Shown piece after piece: positions 51,639 to 59,961 of a stretch of 64,000 nucleotides of DNA. Under the pieces are notes generated by a model. It was not told where the DNA came from and did not search any database. It was given only the letters and a program-made list of their open reading frames with translations. The stretch is from Rubrivivax sp. (lineage in GTDB: Bacteria; Pseudomonadota; Gammaproteobacteria; Burkholderiales; Burkholderiaceae_C): positions 62,001 through 126,000 of the forward strand of contig JAIXWM010000006.1 in NCBI GenBank assembly GCA_027491255.1. The letters run 5' to 3'. Positions within the stretch are counted from its first letter, which is position 1; each line of letters starts with the position of its first letter. The position numbers and the translations under genes are program-made.

Positions 51639-52874
51639 ATGGACAAGGCGGTTGCGGGCACGGCAGCGACACCCAGGAAGCTGCGCATCGGCGTGGCCGG
51701 GGTGGGGGTGGGCGCGGCGGAGATCCTGCCGACCATGCGCCTGCTCGACACGATCGACCTCGTGGCGGCAGCGGACGTGAACCCGCGCATCCTGGAGGTC
51801 TTCCGCCAGCGCTACGGCGGCGCCACGTACTCCAGCGTCAAGGATCTGTGCGCCGACCCGGACGTCGAGGCCGTGTGGATCGCCACGCCCAACCGCTTTC
51901 ACGCCGAGCACGCGATCATGGCGGCCGAGCACGGCAAGCACGTGGTGGTCGAGAAGCCGATGGCGATCACGCTGCGCGAAGCCGAGGCGATGATCGAGGC
52001 GTCGATCAAGCACAAGGTGAAGCTGATCTGCGGCCACACGCAGAGCTTCCTGCCCCCGGTGCAGACGATGCGGCAGATCCTGCGGTCCGGGCGCCTGGGG
52101 CGACTGTGCGCGATGCATGTGTGGGCATATTCGGACTGGATGCTGCGCCCGCGCTCGGCCGACGAGCTCGACATCACGCAGGGCGGGGGGGTGCCCTTCC
52201 GCCAGGCGCCGCACCAGGTGGACACCCTGCGCCTGCTGGGCGGAGGCATGGTGCGCAGCGTGCGCGGCAACGTCGGTCAGTGGTTCCCCGGCCGCCCCAT
52301 CCCCGGCTACTACTCGGCCTGCATGGAGTTCGAAGACGGCACGCCGGCCACCCTCATGCACAACGGCTACGGCTACTTCGTCGGCTCCGAGCTGGTGCCC
52401 TGGGGGCACCAGAACCACCACTTCACCGTCCCGGAGCGCATCGAAGTGCGACGCCAATTGCTGGCCGGCACCTCGGACCAGGACCAGGCCAAGGACCAGT
52501 TGCGCATCGGCGGCAGCGACGAGCGGGTCAGCGCCCAGGTTCAGGCCGCCCCCAAGCCCTGGGTCCCGAATGACCTGGGCCTGCTGATCATGTCCTGCGA
52601 GCGCGGCGATGTGCGCCAGTCGGCGCATGGCATCTACGTCCACGACGACCAGGGTACCGAGGACGTGCCCCTGATCGGCAGCGCCAACCCCGTGGCCGGC
52701 CGGCGGGCCGAACTGGACGAGTTGTACAACGCCGTCGTGCGGGACCAGCCCGTCGCGCATTCGGGCCCCTGGGGCATGGCCACGCTCGAGGTCTGCCTGG
52801 CCATCATGCAGTCTGCTGCCGAGCGCCGCGAAATCCGCCTGTCGCACCAGGTGCCGGCGCCCGAGCCGGGCTGA
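51639..52874 (+). CDS. Gfo/Idh/MocA oxidoreductase, phthalate dihydrodiol dehydrogenase-like (411 aa)
   Basis: Rossmann fold at the N-terminus (RIGVAGVGVGAAEILPTMRL) and the family motif EKPMAITLREAEAMI. The segments GHTQSFLPPV, PRSADELDITQGGGVPFRQA and HQVDTLRLLGGG strongly recall phthalate 4,5-cis-dihydrodiol dehydrogenase (Pht4) of Burkholderiales, which rearomatises the ring after dioxygenation. The downstream Rieske oxygenase and decarboxylase-like gene support such a role; the actual substrate may be a phthalate analogue. First gene of the operon; next gene 73 bp away. Confidence 0.85.
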   Translation: MDKAVAGTAATPRKLRIGVAGVGVGAAEILPTMRLLDTIDLVAAADVNPRILEVFRQRYGGATYSSVKDLCADPDVEAVWIATPNRFHAEHAIMAAEHGKHVVVEKPMAITLREAEAMIEASIKHKVKLICGHTQSFLPPVQTMRQILRSGRLGRLCAMHVWAYSDWMLRPRSADELDITQGGGVPFRQAPHQVDTLRLLGGGMVRSVRGNVGQWFPGRPIPGYYSACMEFEDGTPATLMHNGYGYFVGSELVPWGHQNHHFTVPERIEVRRQLLAGTSDQDQAKDQLRIGGSDERVSAQVQAAPKPWVPNDLGLLIMSCERGDVRQSAHGIYVHDDQGTEDVPLIGSANPVAGRRAELDELYNAVVRDQPVAHSGPWGMATLEVCLAIMQSAAERREIRLSHQVPAPEPG

Positions 52875-52947
52875 ACGTACGGCACCGGACCTGGCTTCCC
52901 GCAACCCCTGGCCCTGCCTTCACCACCCACACAACCAGCGAGACAAC

Positions 52948-53955
52948 ATGGACGCGAAATCCCCTCACGCCGCATCTTCCACCGCCCATCGGCGCGGTCT
53001 GCTTCGGTGGCTCGTGCCGATGGCGCTGCTTTCGGGCCTGGCCTGCGGCCAGGCGCAGGCGCAGGGCGAGAGCGCGTTTCCCGTGCGCCCCGTCAAGCTG
53101 GTCGTGACCTTCCCGCCGGGCGGTGCCGGCGACCTGACCGGTCGGGCCGTCGCCAAGGGGCTGCAGGCCCTGTGGGGCCAGACGGTCGTCGTGGAGAACG
53201 CCGCAGGCGCCTCGGGTGCGATCGGCGCGGAGGCGGTCGCACGGGCGCCAGCCGACGGTCACACGCTGCTGCTGGGCACGGCCGGTCCCATCACCGTGCT
53301 GCCCTTCCTGCGCGACAAGATGCCCTACGACCCGCTGACCGATCTGCAGGCGATCGCCAACACCGTGAACATCCCGAACGTGCTGGTCGTCAACAGCAAG
53401 CTGCCCTACAAGACCCTCGCAGACTTCCTGGCCGCCGCCCGGGCCCGGCCCGGGGCGCTCGACTACGCCTCCAGCGGCCGGGGCGAATCGCACCACATGA
53501 TGATGGAGCACATGATGCGGGTGACGGGCGTCAAGCTCAATGAGATCCCGTACAAGGGCGGCGCGCCGGCGGCGCTGGCCGTGGCCTCGGGTGACGTGCA
53601 GGCCTCCTGGTTGGCGATCTCGACGGCGCAACCGATGCTGAGGTCGGGCCAACTGGTGGCGTTGGCGGTGAGCACGAAGGACCGTGTGGCCCAGCTGCCC
53701 GATGTGCCCACGATGGCCGAACAAGGCTTCCCGGCCTACGACTACTCGAACTGGATGGGCATCATGGGCCCGGCTCGGATGCCGCCGGCGCTGTTGCGCC
53801 GCATCGAGTCCGACCTGCAGAAGGTGGTGGCCACCCCGGAATTCTCCGAAGCGGTGGCCAGGATGGGCAGCGTCGCGCGCTTCGAGTCGACGGAGCAGTT
53901 CACCCGGGCCATCCGGGAGAGTCACGCGCGCCACAAGGCGATGCTGGCCCCTTGA
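52948..53955 (+). CDS. Bug-family tripartite tricarboxylate transporter receptor (335 aa)
   Basis: Periplasmic solute-binding protein. A signal peptide ends AQAQ near residue 39; then FPVRPVKLVVTFPPGGAGDL, the typical Bug opening, and EIPYKGGAPAALAVASGDVQ and LPDVPTMAEQGFP are present. Bug receptors capture carboxylates, including aromatic acids such as terephthalate and phthalate. The TctA/TctB membrane subunits are not in the window and may be shared. Its place inside an aromatic catabolic operon suggests it binds the pathway substrate. Confidence 0.93.
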   Translation: MDAKSPHAASSTAHRRGLLRWLVPMALLSGLACGQAQAQGESAFPVRPVKLVVTFPPGGAGDLTGRAVAKGLQALWGQTVVVENAAGASGAIGAEAVARAPADGHTLLLGTAGPITVLPFLRDKMPYDPLTDLQAIANTVNIPNVLVVNSKLPYKTLADFLAAARARPGALDYASSGRGESHHMMMEHMMRVTGVKLNEIPYKGGAPAALAVASGDVQASWLAISTAQPMLRSGQLVALAVSTKDRVAQLPDVPTMAEQGFPAYDYSNWMGIMGPARMPPALLRRIESDLQKVVATPEFSEAVARMGSVARFESTEQFTRAIRESHARHKAMLAP

Positions 53956-54020
53956 GCCGGCGGGCCGCCCAAGCGGCCAGAGCACGTTGCAAGCCGATCC
54001 TGGAGGACGAAACCACCGTG

Positions 54021-55268
54021 ATGACCAGAGAAGAAAACGACGCCCTGACCCGGGTGGGTGCCGGCACGCCGGCGGGCGAGCTGCTGCGCCGCTACTGGCA
54101 CCCCGTGGCGGCCGCCTGCGAGATCGACGAGGACCACCCCATCAAGCGTGTGCGCATCCTGGGCGAAGACCTCGTGGTCTTCCAGTTGCGCACGCGGGCC
54201 GACGGCGAGGCGGTGCGTTATGGCCTGGTCGAGGAACAGTGCTCGCACCGGTTGGTCTCGCTGGCCAACGGCCGGGTCGACACCGAAGGCATACGCTGCC
54301 CCTACCACGGCTGGAAGTTCAGCCCCAGCGGCGCCTGCCTGGAGCAGCCGGCGGAGCCCCCGGACAGCACCTACAAGGACCGGATCACGCACCGTGCCTA
54401 CCCGGTGCAGAAGCTCGGGGGCTTGCTGTTCGCCTACATGGGGCCGCAGCCGGCGCCCCTGCTGCCGCGCTGGGACGTGCTGGCGCGCGAGGACGGCCGG
54501 CGCTGGGGCGTCATCGAGTCGGTGATCGACTGCAATTGGTTGCAGCCGATGGAGAATTCTGTCGACCCGGCCCACGTCTACTGGCTGCACGGGAGCTTCG
54601 GCGCCAAGAAGGACAACGCCAGCGAGGCGCAGTTCGCCGCCCTGGGCCTGAAGGCCCAGTACGGCGAGAAGAACGACTTCGTCCGCTTCGAGTTCGGCAT
54701 CCAGAAGGTCCGCACGGTGGCTGGCCGCAAGCCGGGCGAGGCACCGCACTCCGAGCAGCACCCGCTGGTGTTCCCCACCGCCTTGCGCCTGGTGATCTCG
54801 CACGATCTCGTGCGCATGCAGGAGTACGAGGCTGTCAAGACCTTCACCGCCGCGGAGTCGGCGCTGGGCTATCTGCACAACATGCAGTTCCGGGTGCCGA
54901 TCGACGACACCCACACGAAGGTCTACCACGTCAACTTCATGCCGTCCCGGGAGAGCGTCACCGCAGCCGAGGCCGACGTGCCCTTCGAGCATTGCAGGCT
55001 GCGTGACGAGTCGGGCCGCTACAACCTCAAGATCGTCACCGCGCAGGACGCGATGGCCTGGGAGACGCAGGGCGGCCTGACCGACCGCACGCGCGAGCAC
55101 CTGGGCGCGTCCGACCGCGGCATCGCCATGCTGCGCCGCCTGATCAAGGAGCAGATCCAGCTGGTGCAGGAGGGTCGGGACCCGATGGGCACGCTGCGCG
55201 ATCCGGCACGCAACCACGTGGTGGACCTGGACGTCTACCACGAGGCCTTCGGGTTGCAGCGTGGCTGA
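54021..55268 (+). CDS. Rieske non-heme iron oxygenase, alpha subunit (phthalate-dioxygenase type, 415 aa)
   Basis: The [2Fe-2S] cluster ligands are Cys74-x-His76 (QCSHRLVSLANG) and Cys93-x2-His96 (RCPYHGWKF). The mononuclear iron site has Asp182, His185 and His190 (SVDPAHVYWLHG). The overall pattern is that of phthalate 4,5-dioxygenase oxygenase components and related demethylases, which work as alpha-only oligomers. No reductase gene is adjacent, so electrons must come from a reductase encoded elsewhere. ATG 54021 is used; GTG 54018 directly before it is closer to the GGAGGA ribosome site. It overlaps the next gene by 8 bp. Confidence 0.93.
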   Translation: MTREENDALTRVGAGTPAGELLRRYWHPVAAACEIDEDHPIKRVRILGEDLVVFQLRTRADGEAVRYGLVEEQCSHRLVSLANGRVDTEGIRCPYHGWKFSPSGACLEQPAEPPDSTYKDRITHRAYPVQKLGGLLFAYMGPQPAPLLPRWDVLAREDGRRWGVIESVIDCNWLQPMENSVDPAHVYWLHGSFGAKKDNASEAQFAALGLKAQYGEKNDFVRFEFGIQKVRTVAGRKPGEAPHSEQHPLVFPTALRLVISHDLVRMQEYEAVKTFTAAESALGYLHNMQFRVPIDDTHTKVYHVNFMPSRESVTAAEADVPFEHCRLRDESGRYNLKIVTAQDAMAWETQGGLTDRTREHLGASDRGIAMLRRLIKEQIQLVQEGRDPMGTLRDPARNHVVDLDVYHEAFGLQRG

Positions 55269-56052
55269 GTCGAAACGCCCGCCCGGCGCGGGCAGCCCCG
55301 CCGATGCAGCGCACGCGTGCCTGACGGCGGCCGGCCTGTACGAGACCCTGATGCCTGAGCGCGAGCGCGTGGCACGCGCCTGCCGCGTGATGGGCAAGCT
55401 GGACCTCACCCGCAGCACCTTCGGCCACATCAGCCTGCGGGTTCCGGACCATGACCTGATCCTGATCCGCGCCCGGGGCCCGGGCGAGTCGGGCATACGC
55501 TACACCTCGGCCGACGACATCATCCTGGTCGACCTGGACGGACGCAAGGTGGCCGGCCGCGACGACCTGCATGTGCCCAAGGAGGTGTTCATCCACACCG
55601 CGCTGCTCAAGGCCCGGCCGGCGCTGGGCTCGGTGCTGCACGCGCACCCATCGACGGTGGTGCTGTTCTCCATCTGCGGGGTGCCGCTGCTGCCGTTGGT
55701 CGGCGCCTTCGACCCGAGCTGCCTGCGCCTGGTGAACGACGGCATCGCCAACTACCCGCGCAGCGTGCTGATCCACAACGAGGAACTCGGCCGCGACCTC
55801 GCCAGCGTGATGCGCGAGGCCCGCAGCTGCGTGATGCGCGGGCACGGCGTCACCACCCTGGGCGCCACGGTCGAGGACGCCGTGCTCGACGCGATCCGGC
55901 TCAATGATCTGGCCGATCTCAACTACCGGGCGCGCCTGCTCGGCACGCCCGAGCCCATCGCGCAGGAGGACATGGCCTTCTTCGAGCAGGTGGACGTCGG
56001 CAGCAACGACCCCTACTGGCGCTACTACTGCCGGCTGACGGGGGAGAACTGA
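55261..56052 (+). CDS. class II aldolase/adducin family protein, probable decarboxylase (263 aa)
   Basis: Zinc-dependent class II aldolase fold. Metal ligands appear in HIHTALL-type and HAHPST (VLHAHPSTVVLFS) and in RGHGVTTLGATVEDA; the acidic residue is in VPKEVFIHTALL. In phthalate pathways a member of this family (PhtC) decarboxylates dihydroxyphthalate, so the same step is likely here. The GTG start at 55261 overlaps the Rieske gene by 8 bp, implying translational coupling. Last gene of the operon. Confidence 0.85.
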   Translation: MAESKRPPGAGSPADAAHACLTAAGLYETLMPERERVARACRVMGKLDLTRSTFGHISLRVPDHDLILIRARGPGESGIRYTSADDIILVDLDGRKVAGRDDLHVPKEVFIHTALLKARPALGSVLHAHPSTVVLFSICGVPLLPLVGAFDPSCLRLVNDGIANYPRSVLIHNEELGRDLASVMREARSCVMRGHGVTTLGATVEDAVLDAIRLNDLADLNYRARLLGTPEPIAQEDMAFFEQVDVGSNDPYWRYYCRLTGEN

Positions 56053-56091
56053 GAGGCTGAGCGTCTTTTCTCCATGCCCGGTCGCATGCAG
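56053..56091. repeat. end fragment of the MITE-like family
   Basis: Directly after the aldolase stop, GAGGCTGAGCGTCTTTTCTC then CATGCCCGGTCGCATGCA matches the terminal repeat of the element at 56342-56499. Only one end is present; a related end fragment also directly follows pdxH. Confidence 0.6.
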
Positions 56092-56158
56092 GGGCATGGG
56101 CCCGAAATCGAACGCCTTCTGCGGTATCGTATCGGTTCACTCATCCTGAGGGCGGTCG

Positions 56159-56341
56159 ATGCCAAAGCCAAACTACCAGTACGAGAAGCGGCAGCGCGAG
56201 CTCGCGAAGAAGCAGAAGAAGGAAGAGAAGGCGCGGCGCAAGGCCAACCCGTCGCAGCCCGAATCCGAGTCGGAGTCCGCCCCGGAGCAGGCACAGGCGC
56301 CGCAGGACAGCCCCGACGCGCAAGCGGCCCCGCAGGGCTGA
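56159..56341 (+). CDS. small highly charged conserved protein (60 aa)
   Basis: Begins MPKPNYQYEKRQRELAKKQK and continues as a basic, helical half with Lys/Glu repeats, then an acidic, Gln/Pro/Ser/Ala-rich, disordered half. Near-identical openings occur in small hypothetical proteins across beta- and gamma-proteobacteria, so this is a real gene. It may bind nucleic acid or ribosomes through the basic half, but no function is established. Confidence 0.75.
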   Translation: MPKPNYQYEKRQRELAKKQKKEEKARRKANPSQPESESESAPEQAQAPQDSPDAQAAPQG

Positions 56342-56499
56342 GTCGCCGAGGGTCTTTCCCCCGTGCCCGGCTTGCACGCCGCAACACCCCGACTCGTTGT
56401 TGCAGATCCTCGCCATGGTCCGAGCCATGGCTGCGGTTTGCGCCTGGAAAAGGGGCTTTCTGGCGCACCTGTCGGGCCCGGCGGAAAACGCTCAGCCTC
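56342..56499. repeat. MITE-like element with inverted ends, complete copy (~158 bp)
   Basis: Left end CCGAGGGTCTTTCCCCCGTG then CCCGGCTTGCACGCC; right end, read on the opposite strand, GAGGCTGAGCGTTTTCCGCC then GGGCCCGACAGGTGCGCC. These are related inverted repeats of about 35 bp. A smaller palindrome, CCATGG-TCCGAG-CCATGG, lies near the centre. It begins at the base after the small-gene stop codon and shares ends and core (GCGAAAACCGCAGCCA-like) with 13041-13203. It encodes no transposase. Confidence 0.8.
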
Positions 56500-56589
56500 T
56501 GCGCTCCGATCGGCACCGACCATAGCCACCGAGCGCGGCCCCGCGCACCCAGCCCAAGCCTGACCAGCGCGCTCCTGCGCAGACCCACG

Positions 56590-57573
56590 ATGATCACCCG
56601 TGAACTCGGCCGTACCGGCCTGCGCGTTGCGCCATTGGCCTTCGGCGGCAACGTCTTCGGCTGGACGGCCGACGAGGCCACCTCGTTCAAGCTCCTCGAC
56701 GCCTTCGTCGACGCCGGCTTCAACCTCGTCGACACGGCCGACGTCTACTCGGCCTGGGTGCCGGGCCACGTCGGCGGCGAGTCCGAGACCGTGATCGGCC
56801 GCTGGCTGAAGGCGCGCGGGCAGCGCAACCGCATCGTGCTCGCCACGAAGGTCGGCATGAAGCTCGGCGAGGGCCGCAGCGGCCTGTCGCGGCGCTGGAT
56901 ACGCCAGGCGGTGGAGGATTCGCTGCGCAGGCTGCAGACCGATCACATCGACCTGTACCAGGCGCACCAGGACGACACCAGCACCCCTCTGGAGGAAACG
57001 CTGTCGGCTTTCGCGGAGCTGATCCGCGAGGGCAAGGTGCGTGCCATCGGCGCGTCCAACCACTCGGCCAGCCGCCTGGCCGAGGCCTTGCAGACCAGCC
57101 AGCGGCTCGGCCTGCCACGCTACGAAACCCTGCAGCCCCACTACAACCTCGTCGAGCGCGCCCTCTACGAGGCGGAACTGGAACCGCTGTGCCGCGCCGA
57201 GGGTCTGGGCGTCATCAACTATTTCGGGCTGGCGCGCGGCTTCCTCACCGGCAAGTACCGCAGCGAAGCCGACCTCGCCAAGAGCGTGCGCGGCGCAGGT
57301 ATCAAGACTTACCTGAGCGAACGCGGCCTGCGCATCCTGGCCGCGCTCGACGCCGCCGCGGCGCGCCTGCAGGCGACGCCCGCGCAGGCGGCCCTGGCCT
57401 GGCAGATCGCACGGCCCGGCATCACGGCACCGATCGTCAGCGCGACCAGTGTTGCCCAGTGGCAGGAACTCGCTGCCGCGGCACGGCTGGTGCTGGACGC
57501 CGCGACGGTGGCCGAGCTCGACCAGGCGAGCGCCTGGGGGACCGGCGCGCAGGGGGCCGAGGCGGCGCGCTGA
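56590..57573 (+). CDS. aldo/keto reductase (327 aa)
   Basis: NADPH-dependent TIM-barrel reductase. The catalytic tetrad is Asp48, Tyr53 (DTADVYS), Lys87 (LATKVG) and His126 (YQAHQDD). Cofactor-binding IVSATSVAQWQEL lies near the C-terminus. The sequence resembles the Tas/YajO subgroup acting on small aldehydes. ATG 56590 is where family similarity begins; the frame is open upstream across the repeat element. Substrate unknown. Confidence 0.92.
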   Translation: MITRELGRTGLRVAPLAFGGNVFGWTADEATSFKLLDAFVDAGFNLVDTADVYSAWVPGHVGGESETVIGRWLKARGQRNRIVLATKVGMKLGEGRSGLSRRWIRQAVEDSLRRLQTDHIDLYQAHQDDTSTPLEETLSAFAELIREGKVRAIGASNHSASRLAEALQTSQRLGLPRYETLQPHYNLVERALYEAELEPLCRAEGLGVINYFGLARGFLTGKYRSEADLAKSVRGAGIKTYLSERGLRILAALDAAAARLQATPAQAALAWQIARPGITAPIVSATSVAQWQELAAAARLVLDAATVAELDQASAWGTGAQGAEAAR

Positions 57574-57791
57574 CGATCTGCCCCAGACCGGCACGGGGGT
57601 GCCCGCCCGGGCGCCCCGGGTCCGGGCGGCGGCCTGGAATCCGCATTCGGCGTCAGGGCGACCTCCTGCCACCGCCACGCCGCGGCCCGGCGTCGCCGAG
57701 AGCTGGTGCAGCCGGAAGCTCTGCCCGCGCCGGATGCGCAGCTGGACGGCACCCGCGTCGAAGGCACAGCGCAGCGACAATCCCGCCTGTC

Positions 57792-58898
57792 ATGAACCCT
57801 GCCCCACTGGCCAGCCTTCCCGCCCTCGAGGACACCCTGGCGCAGCACGGCGCCCGCCCCGTCCACGCCGCGCAGTTGTTGCGTGCCTGGGCTCGGCTCG
57901 GGCCCACGGCGCCGCGCGGGCAGGACCCGGCGCGCTTTCTGCCGCGCGCGCTGCATACGGCCTGGCCCCGGATCGCCGAGGCGCTGGACGGGTTGGCGAC
58001 GCTGCAATCCCGGCACCCGGGCGACGACAGCTCCGAGCGCCTGCTCGTGCGCCTGGCAGACGGGCAGACCGTGGAATCGGTGTTACTGCCGCGAGGCGGC
58101 TTGTGCGTGTCGACGCAGGCCGGCTGCGCCGTGGGCTGCGTGTTCTGCATGACCGGCCGCGACGGCCTGCTGCGCCAGCTCGGCAGCGCCGAGATCGTGG
58201 CCCAGGTGGTGCTGGCCCGGCGCCTGCGTGCGGTCAGCAAGGTCGTCTTCATGGGCATGGGCGAGCCGGCGCACAACCTCGACGCGGTGCTGGAGGCGAT
58301 CGATTTCCTCGGCACGCACGGCGGCATCGCGCACAAGTCGCTGGTGTTCTCGACCGTGGGCGATGCGCGCGCTTTCGAGCGCCTGCCGCTCGGGCAGGTG
58401 AAGCCGGCGCTGGCACTGTCGCTGCACACGACCAAGCCCGAGTTGCGCGCGCAGTTGCTGCCGCGCGCCCCGCGCATGGAGCCAGCCGCGCTGGTGGAGG
58501 CCGCCTGCGCCTACGCCGAGGCCACGGGCTACCCGCTGCAACTTCAGTGGACGCTGCTCGAGGGCGTCAACGACGGTGACGACGAGGCGGCCACCCTCGC
58601 CGCCTGGCTGCGCGGCCGCCATGCCATGGTCAACCTGATCCCCTGGAACCGCATCGACGGCCTGCCGTGGCAGCGCCCGGACATCGAGCGCACCGTGGCC
58701 ATGGCACGCGCGTTGAAGAGCGCAGGCGTGTTGACACGCTTGCGCTGGTCCGCAGGGCAGGATGTGGACGGCGGCTGCGGACAGTTACGTGCCCGCGCGC
58801 TCGACACGGCAGCCGGCGCGCCGGACGATCCGGGTGCGCCCATCGCCACGCGCGCTGCGGGCCGGCCGGCACGCATCCCGCTCGTCAGCGCGGCCTGA
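57792..58898 (+). CDS. RlmN-like radical SAM methyltransferase paralogue (368 aa)
   Basis: Has the radical SAM cluster motif CAVGCVFC (Cys112, 116, 119) and the late cysteine Cys329 (DVDGGCGQL) that forms the RNA-linked intermediate in RlmN/Cfr enzymes. FMGMGEPAHNLDAVL and LSLHTTKPELR are conserved blocks. The N-terminal region differs from canonical RlmN, which modifies 23S A2503 and tRNA A37, so this looks like the second RlmN-type gene found in some Burkholderiales. Its RNA target is not known. The preceding 218 bp hold no recognisable gene. Confidence 0.85.
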   Translation: MNPAPLASLPALEDTLAQHGARPVHAAQLLRAWARLGPTAPRGQDPARFLPRALHTAWPRIAEALDGLATLQSRHPGDDSSERLLVRLADGQTVESVLLPRGGLCVSTQAGCAVGCVFCMTGRDGLLRQLGSAEIVAQVVLARRLRAVSKVVFMGMGEPAHNLDAVLEAIDFLGTHGGIAHKSLVFSTVGDARAFERLPLGQVKPALALSLHTTKPELRAQLLPRAPRMEPAALVEAACAYAEATGYPLQLQWTLLEGVNDGDDEAATLAAWLRGRHAMVNLIPWNRIDGLPWQRPDIERTVAMARALKSAGVLTRLRWSAGQDVDGGCGQLRARALDTAAGAPDDPGAPIATRAAGRPARIPLVSAA

Positions 58899-58940
58899 GC
58901 GCCCGAGAGCCGTTACCGCATGCCCTCCTTGCACGTCCGC
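58899..58940. repeat. probable end fragment of the MITE-like family
   Basis: After the RlmN-like stop, CCGAGAGCCGTTACCGCATG then CCCTCCTTGCACG resembles the left end of the element at 56342. It is more diverged than the other copies. Confidence 0.4.
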
Positions 58941-59050
58941 AAGCTTGGGCTCCGAGCCGCGCCCGTGCCGCTCCAACCCTCCTCACCGCGCCAGCCCCCG
59001 ACGCACCTGTGCCGGGGCCTCATGCCGCCCATCCGCCCCGAGGTCTTGCC

Positions 59051-59611
59051 ATGGCCCTGAAATCCACCATTTACAAGGCCCAGCTGCAGATCGCCGACAT
59101 GGACCGGCAGCTGTATGCCGACCATGCGCTGACGCTGGCGCTGCACCCCTCGGAAACCGAGGAGCGGCTGCTCGTGCGCCTGCTGGCCTTCGCGCTGCAG
59201 GTGCCGGCCGACGACATGCGCGGCGCGCTGCAGTTTGCACGCGGCCTGTCCGACACCGACGAGCCCGACCTGTGGCAGCACGACCTGTCGGGCACGCTGG
59301 TGCACTGGCTCGAGGTCGGCCAGCCCGACGAGCGCCGGCTGGCGCGCGCCTGCGGCCGCGCCGAGCGGGTCACCCTCTACGCCTACGGCAGCGGGGCGCC
59401 CGTGTGGTGGGCCGGCCTGTCAGGCAAGGTCGCCCGGCTGCGCAACCTCGCGGTCTGGCAACTGCCCACGGCCCAGGCACGGTCGCTCGCGTCGATGGCT
59501 GCACGCTCGATGCAGTGGCAGGTGACGGTGCAGGACGGTCAGGTCTGGGTTGCCGACGCGCAGCAGTCGGTCGAACTCGCCCCTGTGGCACTCAAGGAGC
59601 CCGTGCAATGA
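59051..59611 (+). CDS. yaeQ: YaeQ family protein (186 aa)
   Basis: Matches YaeQ along its full length: MALKSTIYKAQLQIADMDRQ at the start, HPSETEERLLVRLLAFAL, and DLSGTLVHWLEVGQPDERRL in the centre. The fold is PD-(D/E)xK nuclease-like, yet no nuclease activity is established. Its stop overlaps the start of a ten-codon mini-ORF (ATGA), which in turn overlaps the GNAT gene. Confidence 0.95.
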   Translation: MALKSTIYKAQLQIADMDRQLYADHALTLALHPSETEERLLVRLLAFALQVPADDMRGALQFARGLSDTDEPDLWQHDLSGTLVHWLEVGQPDERRLARACGRAERVTLYAYGSGAPVWWAGLSGKVARLRNLAVWQLPTAQARSLASMAARSMQWQVTVQDGQVWVADAQQSVELAPVALKEPVQ

Positions 59612-59640
59612 CCACCAGCCTTGCGGAGACCACGCAATGA
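59608..59640 (+). CDS. ten-codon mini-ORF linking yaeQ and the GNAT gene
   Basis: Reads MTTSLAETTQ then TGA. Its ATG (59608-59610) overlaps the yaeQ stop (59609-59611), and its own stop (59638-59640) overlaps the next ATG (59637-59639); both junctions are ATGA. This arrangement permits re-initiation from gene to gene. The peptide itself need not be functional. Confidence 0.45.
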   Translation: MTTSLAETTQ

Positions 59641-59945
59641 CACCTGCCGAGCCCTCCCCGGCCCGCCCGGAGATCGAGATCGTCCACGACGTGCAGGCGC
59701 AGCGCTTCGTCGCAGTCGTCGACGGCCGCGAGTGCGAGTGCGCCTACCTCCTGGCTGACGGCGTGGCGCGCCTCGTGCACACCGAGGTGCCGCGCGCGCT
59801 CGAAGGCCGCGGCATCGCCGCCGCGCTCGTGCGCCAGGCACTGGAATGGGCACGCGCCGAGGGCCTGAAGGTGCGGCCGGTGTGCGGTTACGTGGCCAGC
59901 TACATGCGCCGCCACCCGCAGACCCAGGACCTGCTGGCCCGCTAG
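59637..59945 (+). CDS. small GNAT-type acetyltransferase (YidJ/Acetyltransf_CG group, 102 aa)
   Basis: Short GNAT protein: AYLLADGVARLVHTEVPRAL, then the acetyl-CoA loop EGRGIAAALVRQALEWAR and the closing VCGYVASYMRRHPQ. These match the minimal GNAT family (pfam14542). Acceptor unknown. Its ATG overlaps the stop of the mini-ORF after yaeQ, so it is probably co-translated with yaeQ. It converges on murB with a 16-bp gap. Confidence 0.88.
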   Translation: MTPAEPSPARPEIEIVHDVQAQRFVAVVDGRECECAYLLADGVARLVHTEVPRALEGRGIAAALVRQALEWARAEGLKVRPVCGYVASYMRRHPQTQDLLAR

Positions 59946-59961
59946 CGCCGGCCAGCCCCGG

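Noticed and set aside
57574..57791. Gene between the aldo/keto reductase and the RlmN-like gene
   Set aside because: Open frames here are extensions or shadows without start sites or protein-like composition.
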